Assembly (NCBI RefSeq): GCF_002754195.1
Contig: NZ_PEEU01000001.1
Location: forward strand, 6,200,001 to 6,264,000
Source: Flavobacterium sp. 9
GTDB lineage: Bacteria > Bacteroidota > Bacteroidia > Flavobacteriales > Flavobacteriaceae
DNA length: 64,000 bases
Direction of reading: 5' to 3'
Shown: one piece after another, positions 42,130-50,679 of the stretch
Layout: every line of letters begins with the position of its first letter
Numbering within the stretch: the stretch's first letter is position 1
Translations under genes and position numbers: made by a program
The notes under the pieces: generated by a model
What the model was told of the DNA's origin: nothing
Database searches by the model: none
What the model saw: only the letters and a program-made list of their open reading frames with translations

Positions 42130-42987
42130 CTATTCTTCTTTTATCAGATAAATTCCGTCTTCTTTGATTTCGATGAGTTTGTCTTTATATAAAGCTCCAA
42201 TTGCTTTTTTAAAGGTTTTTTTACTCATTTTTAGTACCGTTTTAATGTCTTCCGGATGCGAAGCGTCATTTAGACGTAAAAAACCACGATTGGCTCTTAA
42301 TTCATCTAAAATCTTCTCTGCATTTGGCTCAATACTTTGATAACCTTGCACTTGCAATGCAACATCTATTTTATTATCAGGACGAATGTTTTTGATATAA
42401 CCACGCATTCTGTCTCCCGTTCTTATCGCATCGTCATAAACTTCGTCTTTGTACAACAATCCTTTGTGTTGTTCATTGATGATTACGTTGATTCCTAATT
42501 CGGTGATATGTGAAACGATCAAATCTACTTCTTCTCCTTTTTCAACGGTTAAGTTTTCATTGCTTAGAAATTGATTCAATTTACTTGAAGCTACCAAACG
42601 ATTGGTTTTTTCATCCATATAAAGGTAAACTAAGTAACGTTTTCCTTTTTCCATCGGACGTGCTTGCTCTTTAAACGGAACAAGAATGTCTTTTTCCATT
42701 CCCCAATCCATAAATGCACCAACCTGATTGATGTAATTCACCCTTAAAAGCGAAAATTCATTCAATAAAATATAAGGTTCCAGCGTTGTTGCAACCGGAC
42801 GTTGTTCATGGTCTAAATAAACGAAAACAATAAGCTCCTCGCCTATTTCAAATTCATTTGGAACGTATTTGTTTGGTAATAAAATGTCGTGAATTCCTTC
42901 AGGATCTTTTTCAGGATTTCCTAAAAATAAACCAACTTTGGTGTCACGTAATATAGTAAGGGTATTGTATTTTCCTATTTCAATCAT
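42130..42987 (-). CDS. CvfB-like S1-domain RNA-binding protein
   Basis: 285 aa. Tandem S1-type domains followed by a C-terminal winged helix, as in CvfB: MIEIGKYNTLTILRDTKVGL (1-20), INQVGAFMDWGMEKDILVPF (~85-104), TELGINVIINEQHKGLLY (~157-174) and the winged helix NDASHPEDIKTVLKMSKKTF (~243-262). Binds RNA; in Staphylococcus the homolog influences virulence gene expression. It is monocistronic, with a promoter and a terminator. Confidence 0.9.
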   Translation of the reverse strand: MIEIGKYNTLTILRDTKVGLFLGNPEKDPEGIHDILLPNKYVPNEFEIGEELIVFVYLDHEQRPVATTLEPYILLNEFSLLRVNYINQVGAFMDWGMEKDILVPFKEQARPMEKGKRYLVYLYMDEKTNRLVASSKLNQFLSNENLTVEKGEEVDLIVSHITELGINVIINEQHKGLLYKDEVYDDAIRTGDRMRGYIKNIRPDNKIDVALQVQGYQSIEPNAEKILDELRANRGFLRLNDASHPEDIKTVLKMSKKTFKKAIGALYKDKLIEIKEDGIYLIKEE

Positions 42988-43031
42988 ATTCTTGAGGTTC
43001 TAAGCTATAAAGTAGCTGAGTTTCTAAGGTG

Positions 43032-43039
43032 CAAATGTA
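43032..43039 (-). promoter_or_regulatory. -7 box of the CvfB gene
   Basis: Minus-strand TACATTTG, consensus TAnnTTTG; the leader of ~38 bases contains a GGTTCTAAG-type repeat. Confidence 0.55.
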
Positions 43040-43136
43040 CGAAGTTTGAAAATGGTTCGACGAATAATATTTTAGATAAAAGACAGTAAATTCTATTTTT
43101 ATTGTAATTATTTCAAGTTCCGCATAAAATTGAAAT

Positions 43137-43164
43137 AAAAAAGCACCAATAACGGTGCTTTTTG
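43137..43164 (-). terminator. terminator of the DUF2853 gene
   Basis: AAAAGCACC / GGTGCTTTT stem with U-run on the minus strand, 20 bases past the stop codon. Confidence 0.8.
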
Positions 43165-43183
43165 TATTTGTAATAATAGCAAT

Positions 43184-43528
43184 TTACTTATTGTAAACAC
43201 TTTCTTTTTTGAAGTGTACTGTCAATAGATAATAAACTACCGCTCTGTATTTATGTTTATTAGAATGTCCGTATTTTTCAAGAACTGCATGAATTGCAGC
43301 TTCTAATTCAGGTCCATTTGGCAATCCTAATTTTTTAATCAGGAAATTATTTTTAACTGTATCTATTTCAGAATGTTGCGTTGCTGCTACTGTTGAAGTG
43401 TCTGCATTGTATATAGACGGTCCGCAACCAATAGTTACTTTTGTAAGCAAATCCATGTTTGGTGTTACACCACATTTCTCTTTTAAGTCAGTTGCATACT
43501 TTTTAATTAATTCTTCTCTTGCGCTCAT
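43184..43528 (-). CDS. DUF2853 family protein
   Basis: 114 aa all-alpha protein. KKYATDLKEKCGVTPNMDLLTKV and the closing KYRAVVYYLLTVHFKK match DUF2853, a small family of unknown function in Bacteroidota and Proteobacteria. No membrane segment. It is its own unit: a terminator follows and menD is 96 bases upstream on the same strand. Confidence 0.85.
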   Translation of the reverse strand: MSAREELIKKYATDLKEKCGVTPNMDLLTKVTIGCGPSIYNADTSTVAATQHSEIDTVKNNFLIKKLGLPNGPELEAAIHAVLEKYGHSNKHKYRAVVYYLLTVHFKKESVYNK

Positions 43529-43624
43529 AATTTATTATTTAATGATTTTTCTTACTTTTTGAAGTCTCAAATCTAAAACAAATATTTAGTAATACGCAAA
43601 AATTAACATTATTTTTATTACAAT

Positions 43625-45286
43625 TTAAATTAACTCTTTAAAGAACTGTTTTAGAATCACATCATTTTCAAATGTTGGCGTAAAAACTTCCAAAATAGTG
43701 GGCGCATTATTACTGTTATAAAGTAATTCTATATTTTTTTCTAAAGAATCTGAATCTGATGCCGTGAAATAATTCATCTTATACATTTTAGCCAAATGTT
43801 CAGCCGTTAAATGATGAGATGTTTCGAAAAACGTATTAAAAACTGGCTTTTCTTCGTGTCCAGGTAAAATCCTGAAAATTCCTCCCCCTCCATTATTAAT
43901 CAAAATAATTTTGAAGTTTTGCGGAATATAAGAGTTCCATAAAGCATTGCTGTCATACAAGAAACTAATATCTCCGGTGATAAAGATATTTTGCTTTTCG
44001 TTTCCTACAGCGGCGCCAATTGCGGTTGATGTACTTCCATCGATTCCGCTTGTTCCGCGATTGCAAAAAACTTCTATTGATGGATCAATATCAATTAATT
44101 GTGCGTATCGTATTGCTGAACTATTACTTATTTGTAATTGAGTGTTTTTAGGCAAAGATTCTATCAGTTTTTCAAATGCTTTAAAATCCGAAAATGCAGT
44201 TCTTTCAAGATATTCTTTTCTTCTAATTTTTCTTAAATCATAAATTTTCTCAATTTTCGAAAAATAATCACTTTCCGCAAAAATAGTTTTAGGAAGTAAG
44301 TCTTTGAAAAAATCATTTGGCTGCATCACAAAATGATTTGTCAATGCATTAAAAGTATCATAAGCACGCAAAGTGTCAACATGCCAATGTTCTTTTGGCT
44401 GATACTTTCGTAGAAAAGCTTTAATTCGTTTAGAAACAATCATTCCGCCAAAAGTCACTAATATTTCTGGCTGTAATGCTTTAAAATCAGCATCTTCAAA
44501 TGGTGTAATTAAAGTATCGATACTTGCAACAAAACTTGGATGATGCAAGTTCGAAGTCGTTTCTGTAAGAACCACAATTGACGGATCTTTTGCAAAATTT
44601 TCTATTATACTTTGATCAATAGAATTTGCTTCGTTTACGCCAATTAAGATTAATTTTTTCTTAGCTGAATTCCATTTTGAAATAACTTCTTCGCTATTTT
44701 CAATAATTTTAGTTCCAAGAATTTCTTCTGAATGTGTGATTGTTGATTGAACCAAAAGTTCTTCAACTGTTTCATACAAAGGTTCTTCGAAAGGCGCATT
44801 GATATGAACCGGGCCTTTTTGAAGAATTGCAGTTTCTATGGCTTTATTGATTTTTAAATCATTTTCTAGCGAAGCATCTTCGGTTAAATTAGCATTGAAA
44901 ACCGAATGATTCTGAAAAACATTTTCCTGACGAATAGTTTGTCCGTCTCCAATATCAATTTTGCTTTGCGGACGATCTGCAGAAACAACAATTAACGGAA
45001 TCTGACTGTAAAATGCTTCGGCTACAGCCGGATAATAATTCAATAATGCAGATCCTGATGTACAAACAATTGCAGTTGACTGTTTGGTTTGTTGCGCGAT
45101 TCCTAATGCAAAAAAAGCCGCGCAACGCTCGTCAGCAATGCTGTAACATTTAAAGTTTGAGTTTTGAGCAAATCCTATCGTTAAGGGTGCGTTTCTTGAA
45201 CCTGGAGAAATTATGATGTTTTTGATTCCTTTTGCAGAAAAAATTTCGATAATGCTTTGAGCAAGCGCTATTTTGGGGTAAATCAT
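43625..45286 (-). CDS. menD: SEPHCHC synthase
   Basis: 553 aa thiamine-diphosphate enzyme that joins 2-oxoglutarate and isochorismate in menaquinone synthesis. GSRNAPLTIGF (29-39) is the MenD-specific N-terminal motif, the catalytic Glu region is SIADERCAAFFALG (~50-63), and the ThDP/Mg motif runs GDISFLYDSNALWN…NNGGGGIFRILPG. The length is typical. The usual partner menF (isochorismate synthase) is not adjacent on either side. Confidence 0.93.
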   Translation of the reverse strand: MIYPKIALAQSIIEIFSAKGIKNIIISPGSRNAPLTIGFAQNSNFKCYSIADERCAAFFALGIAQQTKQSTAIVCTSGSALLNYYPAVAEAFYSQIPLIVVSADRPQSKIDIGDGQTIRQENVFQNHSVFNANLTEDASLENDLKINKAIETAILQKGPVHINAPFEEPLYETVEELLVQSTITHSEEILGTKIIENSEEVISKWNSAKKKLILIGVNEANSIDQSIIENFAKDPSIVVLTETTSNLHHPSFVASIDTLITPFEDADFKALQPEILVTFGGMIVSKRIKAFLRKYQPKEHWHVDTLRAYDTFNALTNHFVMQPNDFFKDLLPKTIFAESDYFSKIEKIYDLRKIRRKEYLERTAFSDFKAFEKLIESLPKNTQLQISNSSAIRYAQLIDIDPSIEVFCNRGTSGIDGSTSTAIGAAVGNEKQNIFITGDISFLYDSNALWNSYIPQNFKIILINNGGGGIFRILPGHEEKPVFNTFFETSHHLTAEHLAKMYKMNYFTASDSDSLEKNIELLYNSNNAPTILEVFTPTFENDVILKQFFKELI

Positions 45287-45347
45287 TCGTATGGTGTATT
45301 ACTTTTTAAAGAAAAGCTTAATGTCTAAGTTTTCCTTTTTGATATTA

Positions 45348-45355
45348 CAAAGTTA
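45348..45355 (-). promoter_or_regulatory. -7 box of menD
   Basis: Minus-strand TAACTTTG, consensus TAnnTTTG, giving a leader of about 55 bases. Confidence 0.45.
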
Positions 45356-45420
45356 CAAACTTCGCATTGGATTTAACTTATAAATAGGAAGATATTAAGA
45401 GCGTTTATAGAAAAAGGGAA

Positions 45421-45428
45421 TATATTTG
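45421..45428 (+). promoter_or_regulatory. -7 box of the thioredoxin-fold gene
   Basis: TATATTTG, consensus TAnnTTTG, 33 bases before the ATG at 45462. Confidence 0.55.
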
Positions 45429-45461
45429 TAATAGCCAATTTTTGATTAAAATAAACTCGAT

Positions 45462-46640
45462 ATGCGTTTTCTATATATATTCTTTCTTTTTTTATCGCTG
45501 CAAACTGTAAAGTCTCAGAATCAGTTTGTTCCCGATGATACTCCTTATAAAAAAGCATTAGAAACTGCAAAATTGCAAAATAAACCTCTTTTTGTAATGC
45601 TTTACGCAGATTGGTGTCCGCATTGTAATCAAATGAAAAAAGAAGTTCTTAGCGATCCAAATGTGATGGATTTTCTGAAAGAAAACTACGTTTGCGCCTG
45701 GAAAAACATTGAAAAAGAAGAAGGAATTGCTCTTAAAGACAAGTATAATACCAAATCTTTGCCTACTTTCTTGTTTATTGATCCAAATAATGAAACGCTT
45801 TTATATGCTTTAAAAGGAGAAATGAAAACACCGGAATTTATGACGGAAGTAAAATATGCCTTAAATTCCAGAATGCAATTGCCTTATTTAGAAAAGGAAT
45901 TTCTGGCTGATCCAAGTAATTCAACTAAGTTTTTTGCGTATTTAAACACATTGAAAAAAGGAAAAGACAGAACTGATTTATCAATTCCAACTCATATTTA
46001 TCTTAATACACAATCTGATGCTCAATTAGTTTCTGAAACCAATTGGCGCGTAATAGCAAATGGTGTTACGGATATAAAATCGAGAGAATTTCAATATGTT
46101 CTAAAACATCAGAAAGAGTTTGCTGCCGTGGCTTCGCAAAATCGTGTAGACCGAAAAGTAGAAAGTATTGTAACGGAATTGCTTCGTCCTTATGTTGACA
46201 ATTTAGATACTATAAATTACTATAAACAGCGCGAAGTTGCAAAATCTATTAAATTACAAAAAACAGATTCTCTTGTTTTCAAGTTTGATTTGACATTGGC
46301 AGAAAGAACTGAAAAATGGCAATTTTATAAAAAAGTAACGCTTGAAGATACCCAGAAACTGGTTTGGAATGATACTAGTTTCCTTAAAGATATTGGACAA
46401 ACGTATTTAAAACATATTTCTGATACTGAGAGTTTAAAGAAATCTATTTTCTGGGTGAAACATTCTTTAGAATTAAATGATTCTTATGATGGAAATTTAC
46501 TCTTAGCGAGACTTTATAATAAAATAAAGGATAAAAAGTTAGCTTTGCAATATGCCAAAGATGCGAAGGAAATTTGTACCGAAATGACCTGGAGTACAAA
46601 AGAAGTTGATACTTTATTGGCTGAATTAAACACAAAATAA
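45462..46640 (+). CDS. periplasmic thioredoxin-fold protein
   Basis: 392 aa. Signal peptide MRFLYIFFLFLSLQTVKSQ. The N-terminal thioredoxin domain (~30-140) has the active site DWCPHCNQM (Cys52, Cys55) and the cis-Pro loop SLPTFLF. The C-terminal 250 residues are helical and unrecognised, perhaps TPR-like (SYDGNLLLARLYNKIKDKK, ~345-363). Probably reduces or isomerises disulfides in exported proteins. The GNAT gene follows by 18 bases. Confidence 0.85.
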   Translation: MRFLYIFFLFLSLQTVKSQNQFVPDDTPYKKALETAKLQNKPLFVMLYADWCPHCNQMKKEVLSDPNVMDFLKENYVCAWKNIEKEEGIALKDKYNTKSLPTFLFIDPNNETLLYALKGEMKTPEFMTEVKYALNSRMQLPYLEKEFLADPSNSTKFFAYLNTLKKGKDRTDLSIPTHIYLNTQSDAQLVSETNWRVIANGVTDIKSREFQYVLKHQKEFAAVASQNRVDRKVESIVTELLRPYVDNLDTINYYKQREVAKSIKLQKTDSLVFKFDLTLAERTEKWQFYKKVTLEDTQKLVWNDTSFLKDIGQTYLKHISDTESLKKSIFWVKHSLELNDSYDGNLLLARLYNKIKDKKLALQYAKDAKEICTEMTWSTKEVDTLLAELNTK

Positions 46641-46658
46641 AAGCATAAATCAAACAAA

Positions 46659-47156
46659 ATGAGCCTTAATCTTAGACCTGCGACAACAAACGACTTAGAG
46701 AAAATTCTGGAAATTGTAAATCATTCTATTTTGCATACTACAGCAAATTATAGTTATGAGGTTCAAACTCTTGATGTTCAGACAAAATGGTTTGAAGACA
46801 AAAAAGCAAAAAAACTGCCTATTGTTGTGGCTGATTTAGATGGTGAAGTGGTTGGTTTTGGAAGTTATGGGCAGTTTCGAGAAAAAATTGGTTATCAATA
46901 TACTGTAGAACATTCTGTGTATGTGGTTGATAATGTGATAGGAAAAGGTATTGGATCTAAATTACTTACAGAATTAATTAGATTGGCAAAAGAACAAGGT
47001 TTTCACGTTATGATTGGCGCCATTGACGCTGATAATGCTGGAAGTATTGCTTTTCATGAGAAATTTGGATTTGTTGCCACCGGAACAATTCGTGAAGTAG
47101 GTTATAAATTTGATCATTGGCTGGATTTGGTTTTTATGCAGCTTATATTGGTTTAG
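46659..47156 (+). CDS. GNAT-family N-acetyltransferase (phosphinothricin-acetyltransferase-like)
   Basis: 165 aa. NLRPATTNDLEKILEIVNH at the N-terminus and the acetyl-CoA loop VIGKGIGSKLLTELI (~97-111) are GNAT motifs; VEHSVYV and NAGSIAFHEKFGF…EVGYKFDHWLDLVFM match the Pat/YwnH group that acetylates phosphinothricin-like or methionine-derived amines. Likely co-transcribed with the preceding gene. Confidence 0.88.
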   Translation: MSLNLRPATTNDLEKILEIVNHSILHTTANYSYEVQTLDVQTKWFEDKKAKKLPIVVADLDGEVVGFGSYGQFREKIGYQYTVEHSVYVVDNVIGKGIGSKLLTELIRLAKEQGFHVMIGAIDADNAGSIAFHEKFGFVATGTIREVGYKFDHWLDLVFMQLILV

Positions 47157-47163
47157 ATATAAA

Positions 47164-47304
47164 GTGCGAATTTGCACGCGGATGACACGGATTCGCTATC
47201 GCGAAAACGCTGATTAAAACAGATTTTTTCTTATTTTGACGAAGGGATATATAGCAACTGTCTTCAAAAGCTTTGTCCCTTTGAACCTTTGCCTCTCTGA
47301 ACCT
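47164..47304. repeat. intergenic repeat strings after the GNAT gene
   Basis: GCACGCGGATGACACGGATT and GAAAACGCTGATTAAAACAG resemble a flavobacterial intergenic repeat; then TTTGAACCTTTGCC…CTGAACCT, related to the GAACCTTAG strings at 58436-58470. Confidence 0.5.
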
Positions 47305-47353
47305 AAAAAAAAATCCCAAAAATTTGAGTTTCTCAAATTTTTGGGATTTTTTT
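47305..47353. terminator. strong bidirectional terminator
   Basis: Perfect stem of at least 19 bp (AAAATCCCAAAAATTTGAG and its complement) with a TTT loop, flanked by A- and T-runs; serves the GNAT gene and the converging glutathione peroxidase gene. Confidence 0.9.
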
Positions 47354-47370
47354 GACTTAAAAAGTTTTAT

Positions 47371-47958
47371 TTAGCTTTTGATCCAGTTTATAACTTCTGG
47401 TTCTGTTACTAATGTTTTTGGTTTAATTACTTTTACCAATTCTCCTTTTTCGTTGATTAAGTATTTTTGGAAATTCCACTCTACTTCAGAATCCTGTAAA
47501 CCATTTTTAGATTTTTGAGTAAGGAATTTGTAAACGTCACACATATCATCTCCTTTTACAGAAACTTTATCCATCATTGGGAAAGTTACACCATAATTTT
47601 GTTGGCAAAACGTTTCGATTTCTTTGTTTGTTCCCGGTTCCTGAGAAGCAAAATTGTTAGCAGGAAAACCTACAATTACAAAACCTTTGTCTTTGTACTC
47701 TTTATAAACAGCTTCAAGATCTTTGTACTGAGGCGTTAATCCGCATTTTGAAGCAGTATTAACGATCAAAATTTTCTTTCCTTTCAAAGATGCAAAATCA
47801 AATGGATCTCCTGACAAATCTGTTACTTTAAACTGATAGATTGTTTCTTTTGTCATCACTTTATCTGTTTTAGATACTTTAGTTTTACTTGTTTGTGCCT
47901 GAAGTTGAGAACTCAGGAAAAAGACCACGCTACAAGCTATAAATGCTATTTTTTTCAT
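47371..47958 (-). CDS. glutathione-peroxidase-family thiol peroxidase
   Basis: 195 aa. Signal peptide MKKIAFIACSVVFFLSSQLQAQ, so periplasmic. The peroxidatic Cys is C72 in NTASKCGLTPQY; a second Cys (C118, EIETFCQQ) suits a two-Cys, thioredoxin-dependent mechanism. NNFASQEPG and VEWNFQKYL complete the catalytic tetrad region. Despite the family name, glutathione is probably not the reductant here. Confidence 0.92.
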   Translation of the reverse strand: MKKIAFIACSVVFFLSSQLQAQTSKTKVSKTDKVMTKETIYQFKVTDLSGDPFDFASLKGKKILIVNTASKCGLTPQYKDLEAVYKEYKDKGFVIVGFPANNFASQEPGTNKEIETFCQQNYGVTFPMMDKVSVKGDDMCDVYKFLTQKSKNGLQDSEVEWNFQKYLINEKGELVKVIKPKTLVTEPEVINWIKS

Positions 47959-48046
47959 TGTTGATTTTTTTATAAAATTAGTTAAAATCTATATTACAGA
48001 AACTCTTTGCTTCTATTATTTTGTATTAAAGATTAGTTAAAAAAAT

Positions 48047-48077
48047 GAAGCCTAACGTTAATCAGACGTTAGGCTTC
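48047..48077 (-). terminator. hairpin terminator upstream of the peroxidase gene
   Basis: GAAGCCTAACGT / ACGTTAGGCTTC with a 7-base loop, followed on the minus strand by ATTTTTTT. It would end a transcript coming from the 48.1-48.5 kb region, before gpx. Confidence 0.7.
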
Positions 48078-48331
48078 CCCCCATACAAACAAATCAAACC
48101 ATGAATTTACTATTGTGCTTTTATGCAATCTCTTTAAAATTATAGTTGATGCCTCGGTTATAATGAACTTTTTACTGAACTAAAATATTCTCAATTACGA
48201 TTATTTTAATGGCGTGGATCTGACTAGTTTACTAATTCGTGTACGAGTGTAATTTCGAGTATGTATATAATTCTTTTAAAACGTTCGGCTGGAAGTCCGA
48301 AGACATCAACTATTTCATATTTTTATTTACT

Positions 48332-48484
48332 TTATAATTTATCTTTTGCGCTTGATGAAAAATTAGTCAACAAATAGAAAGATCTTGTTTTCTCTTCTTT
48401 TAATTTTTCTTTTCCAAAATTGGTAAGTGCCAGAACGGTGGTTAAACCAACGATCAATATTTTTAGGCTATTTATCTTACTCAT
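48332..48484 (-). CDS. possible 50-aa membrane or secreted peptide
   Basis: ATG at 48484, TAA at 48332-48334. The peptide starts MSKINSLKILIVGLTTVLAL, a hydrophobic segment like a signal or membrane helix, then a Lys/Glu-rich stretch and a polar tail ending SAKDKL. A minus-oriented terminator at 48047-48077 would end its transcript. In the same frame after its stop lies a further protein-like stretch without a start codon (48224-48322). Translation is not proven. Confidence 0.4.
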   Translation of the reverse strand: MSKINSLKILIVGLTTVLALTNFGKEKLKEEKTRSFYLLTNFSSSAKDKL

Positions 48485-48840
48485 AACTATTTTGTTTTTG
48501 TTTATTGAAATTTTGCTTTACCAATTAGTTTAAACAAATGTTAAATTTCACACTTTCCAAACTCCTTAATAAGCTTCTAATAATCAACTAAAAAGCTTTT
48601 TCTTTTTGGTTTCTGCTATTTTTCTAAATAATCATTTTATGTTATAATAGCATTTACGTAATTGGATTGCTTTTGGTTTTAAAAAAATGAAAAAAAAATA
48701 AACTTTTTTTCAAATCCCCTATTTTACTAGGGATACAGCTACTAAAAAAAATATAAAATTCCCGAAAAAATAAATTATCTTTATCTCAAGTAATGAAATA
48801 ATGTTTAATATTTTTTGTTTAAACTTTAAAATCCAAATCT

Positions 48841-49371
48841 ATGAGTCAAGAAGAATTGCTAGTTTTAATTTACAAGAAAGACGAAAGAGCTTTTACCCAT
48901 TTGTACGATATGTACTCTAAAAGTTTGTTCTCTGTAATTAATGTTCTAATTAAAAACCGAGAAGAAGCTGAAGATGTTTTACAGGAAGTTTTTGTTAAAA
49001 TCTGGAAAAACATCGATTCTTATAATGAAAGTAAGGGGCGTTTTTATACGTGGATCCTTAATATTGCTAGGAATACTTCGATCGACAAGCTGAGATCTAA
49101 AAATTTTAATAACAGCCAAAAAAACCTTTCCTCAGATAATTTCGTAAATCTGTTAGACGACAGTAACAAACTCGTTAATAAAATTGATACGATTGGTATA
49201 CAAGAATTTGTAAAAAAATTAAAACCAAAATGTATTGAAATTATCGATTTGTTATTTTTTAAAGGATATACCCAACAAGAAGCTTCAGAAGAATTGGCAA
49301 TGCCATTGGGAACTATCAAAACGCAAAACAGAAACTGTATTAACGATTTAAGAAATTATCTAAAAATATAA
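48841..49371 (+). CDS. ECF-type RNA polymerase sigma factor
   Basis: 176 aa. Sigma-70 region 2 at residues ~10-75 (FTHLYDMYSKSLFSVI and EDVLQEVFVKIWKNIDSY) and region 4 at ~120-170 (CIEIIDLLFFKGYTQQEASEELAMPLGTIKTQ). The last base of its stop codon is the first base of the ATG of the next gene, an anti-sigma factor (TAATG). Its upstream region is long and AT-rich. Confidence 0.93.
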   Translation: MSQEELLVLIYKKDERAFTHLYDMYSKSLFSVINVLIKNREEAEDVLQEVFVKIWKNIDSYNESKGRFYTWILNIARNTSIDKLRSKNFNNSQKNLSSDNFVNLLDDSNKLVNKIDTIGIQEFVKKLKPKCIEIIDLLFFKGYTQQEASEELAMPLGTIKTQNRNCINDLRNYLKI

Positions 49372-50159
49372 TGGAAGCACAAGAATATATTGAATCAGGA
49401 ACTCTAGAACTTTATGTATTTGGTCTCTTGACCGAAGTTGAAAATTTAGAAATAGCCGAAATGGCAAAGAAACATCCAGAAATGGATCAGGAAATTATAG
49501 CGATCGAAAAAGCTATTGTGGCTTTATCATCAAGCTTCTCTCCTTTTCACTCGGTAGCAAATTTCGAGAAAATAAAAGCTCGTTTAGAACTGAAGCATGG
49601 CAAAGTAGTCGACATGAAACCAGCATCAAACTGGTCTCAATATGTGGGCTGGGCAGCTGCGGTACTATTGCTTTTGGGTCTTGGCTACCAAACTTTAGAG
49701 TTGACAAAAACAAAAGAAGCAATCGCTACTGTTGGAACTGAAAAAAGTAAAATCGAAAAAGATTATGCTTTCTTAGACCAACAAAATAAACAAACGGAGA
49801 AGAGTTTAACTATTGTTAGAGATATCAAAAATACTGGTGTAACTCTTGGCGGACAAGCGGTTTCTCCAACTTCATTTGCAAAAGTGTATTGGAATAAAGA
49901 TACCAAAACGACTTATATCGATGCGGCAGGTTTACCAAAACCTCCAAAAGGAATGGTTTATCAAGTTTGGGCTTTAAAATTAAGTCCTGTATTGACACCA
50001 ACAAGTATTGGTTTACTGGATAATTTTGATGCAAATTCGCAAAAAATATTCGCTGTAGATCAAACACAATCTGCTGAAGCGTTTGGAATTACTTTAGAGC
50101 CAGCCGGCGGAAGTTTAACGCCAACAATGACTCAATTATATACTTTAGGAAAAGTTTAA
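49371..50159 (+). CDS. anti-sigma factor, RskA type
   Basis: 262 aa. The N-terminal cytosolic sigma-binding domain (ESGTLELYVFGLLTEVENLEI, 7-27) lacks the HxxxCxxC zinc motif, as in RskA. One membrane segment at about 83-102 (YVGWAAAVLLLLGLGYQTLE) and a periplasmic domain ending KPPKGMVYQVWALKL…ITLEPAGGSLTP, the RskA C-terminal motif set. Translationally coupled to the sigma factor. A sensor for an outside signal is implied, but none is adjacent. Confidence 0.9.
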   Translation: MEAQEYIESGTLELYVFGLLTEVENLEIAEMAKKHPEMDQEIIAIEKAIVALSSSFSPFHSVANFEKIKARLELKHGKVVDMKPASNWSQYVGWAAAVLLLLGLGYQTLELTKTKEAIATVGTEKSKIEKDYAFLDQQNKQTEKSLTIVRDIKNTGVTLGGQAVSPTSFAKVYWNKDTKTTYIDAAGLPKPPKGMVYQVWALKLSPVLTPTSIGLLDNFDANSQKIFAVDQTQSAEAFGITLEPAGGSLTPTMTQLYTLGKV

Positions 50160-50180
50160 AATTAAACTGGTCATAAAACT

Positions 50181-50216
50181 TAAAACGCGTATTATACTTT
50201 AATACGCGTTTTTTTG
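50181..50216 (+). terminator. terminator of the sigma/anti-sigma operon
   Basis: AAAACGCGTATTA / TAATACGCGTTTT stem with a 5-base loop and a T-run. Confidence 0.85.
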
Positions 50217-50248
50217 TTATTTTTAATTCAACTAACACTAAAATAACT

Positions 50249-50632
50249 ATGAACGGAACTTTACTTTTGAGAATTGCTGTGGCAATTATTCTTTTAACTC
50301 ATTCTATTTTTGGAATTTTTGATAACGGAATTAACGATTTTGGAAATTTATATCTCAATCAAATTGGCTTTGCTCCATTTGGCATCGCTATTGCCTGGAG
50401 TATTAAATTATCTCATATCGTTGCTGCTGTACTTTTAATCTGGAATAAATACATCAAGTTGGCTGGATTTGTCACCATTTTTGTTCTGATTATGGGAATT
50501 ATTCTGGTACACTTTCAAGAAGGTTGGTTTGTTGTTGGCGGCGGACGAAATGGTGTAGAATATAACTTTTTACTGATTATCGTTTTGTTGGCAATTATGT
50601 ATCCTGATGGATTTAAAAGAACCAAAATTTAA
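50249..50632 (+). CDS. DoxX-family membrane protein
   Basis: 127 aa with four membrane helices (LLLRIAVAIILLTHSIFGIF, the DoxX N-terminal motif, then SIKLSHIVAAVLLI, FVTIFVLIMGIILV, NFLLIIVLLAIMY). DoxX proteins are linked to quinone/redox processes or small-molecule efflux; the role here is unknown. The next gene follows after 47 bases. Confidence 0.85.
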   Translation: MNGTLLLRIAVAIILLTHSIFGIFDNGINDFGNLYLNQIGFAPFGIAIAWSIKLSHIVAAVLLIWNKYIKLAGFVTIFVLIMGIILVHFQEGWFVVGGGRNGVEYNFLLIIVLLAIMYPDGFKRTKI

Positions 50633-50679
50633 AATTTAAAAACTCAATTGCAAAAGTTAATATTCAAAACAAGATAGGA

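Noticed and set aside
48224..48322. 32-codon protein-like frame EIVDVFGLPAERF…
   Set aside because: No start codon and stops on both sides; kept only as part of the finding on the 48 kb interval.
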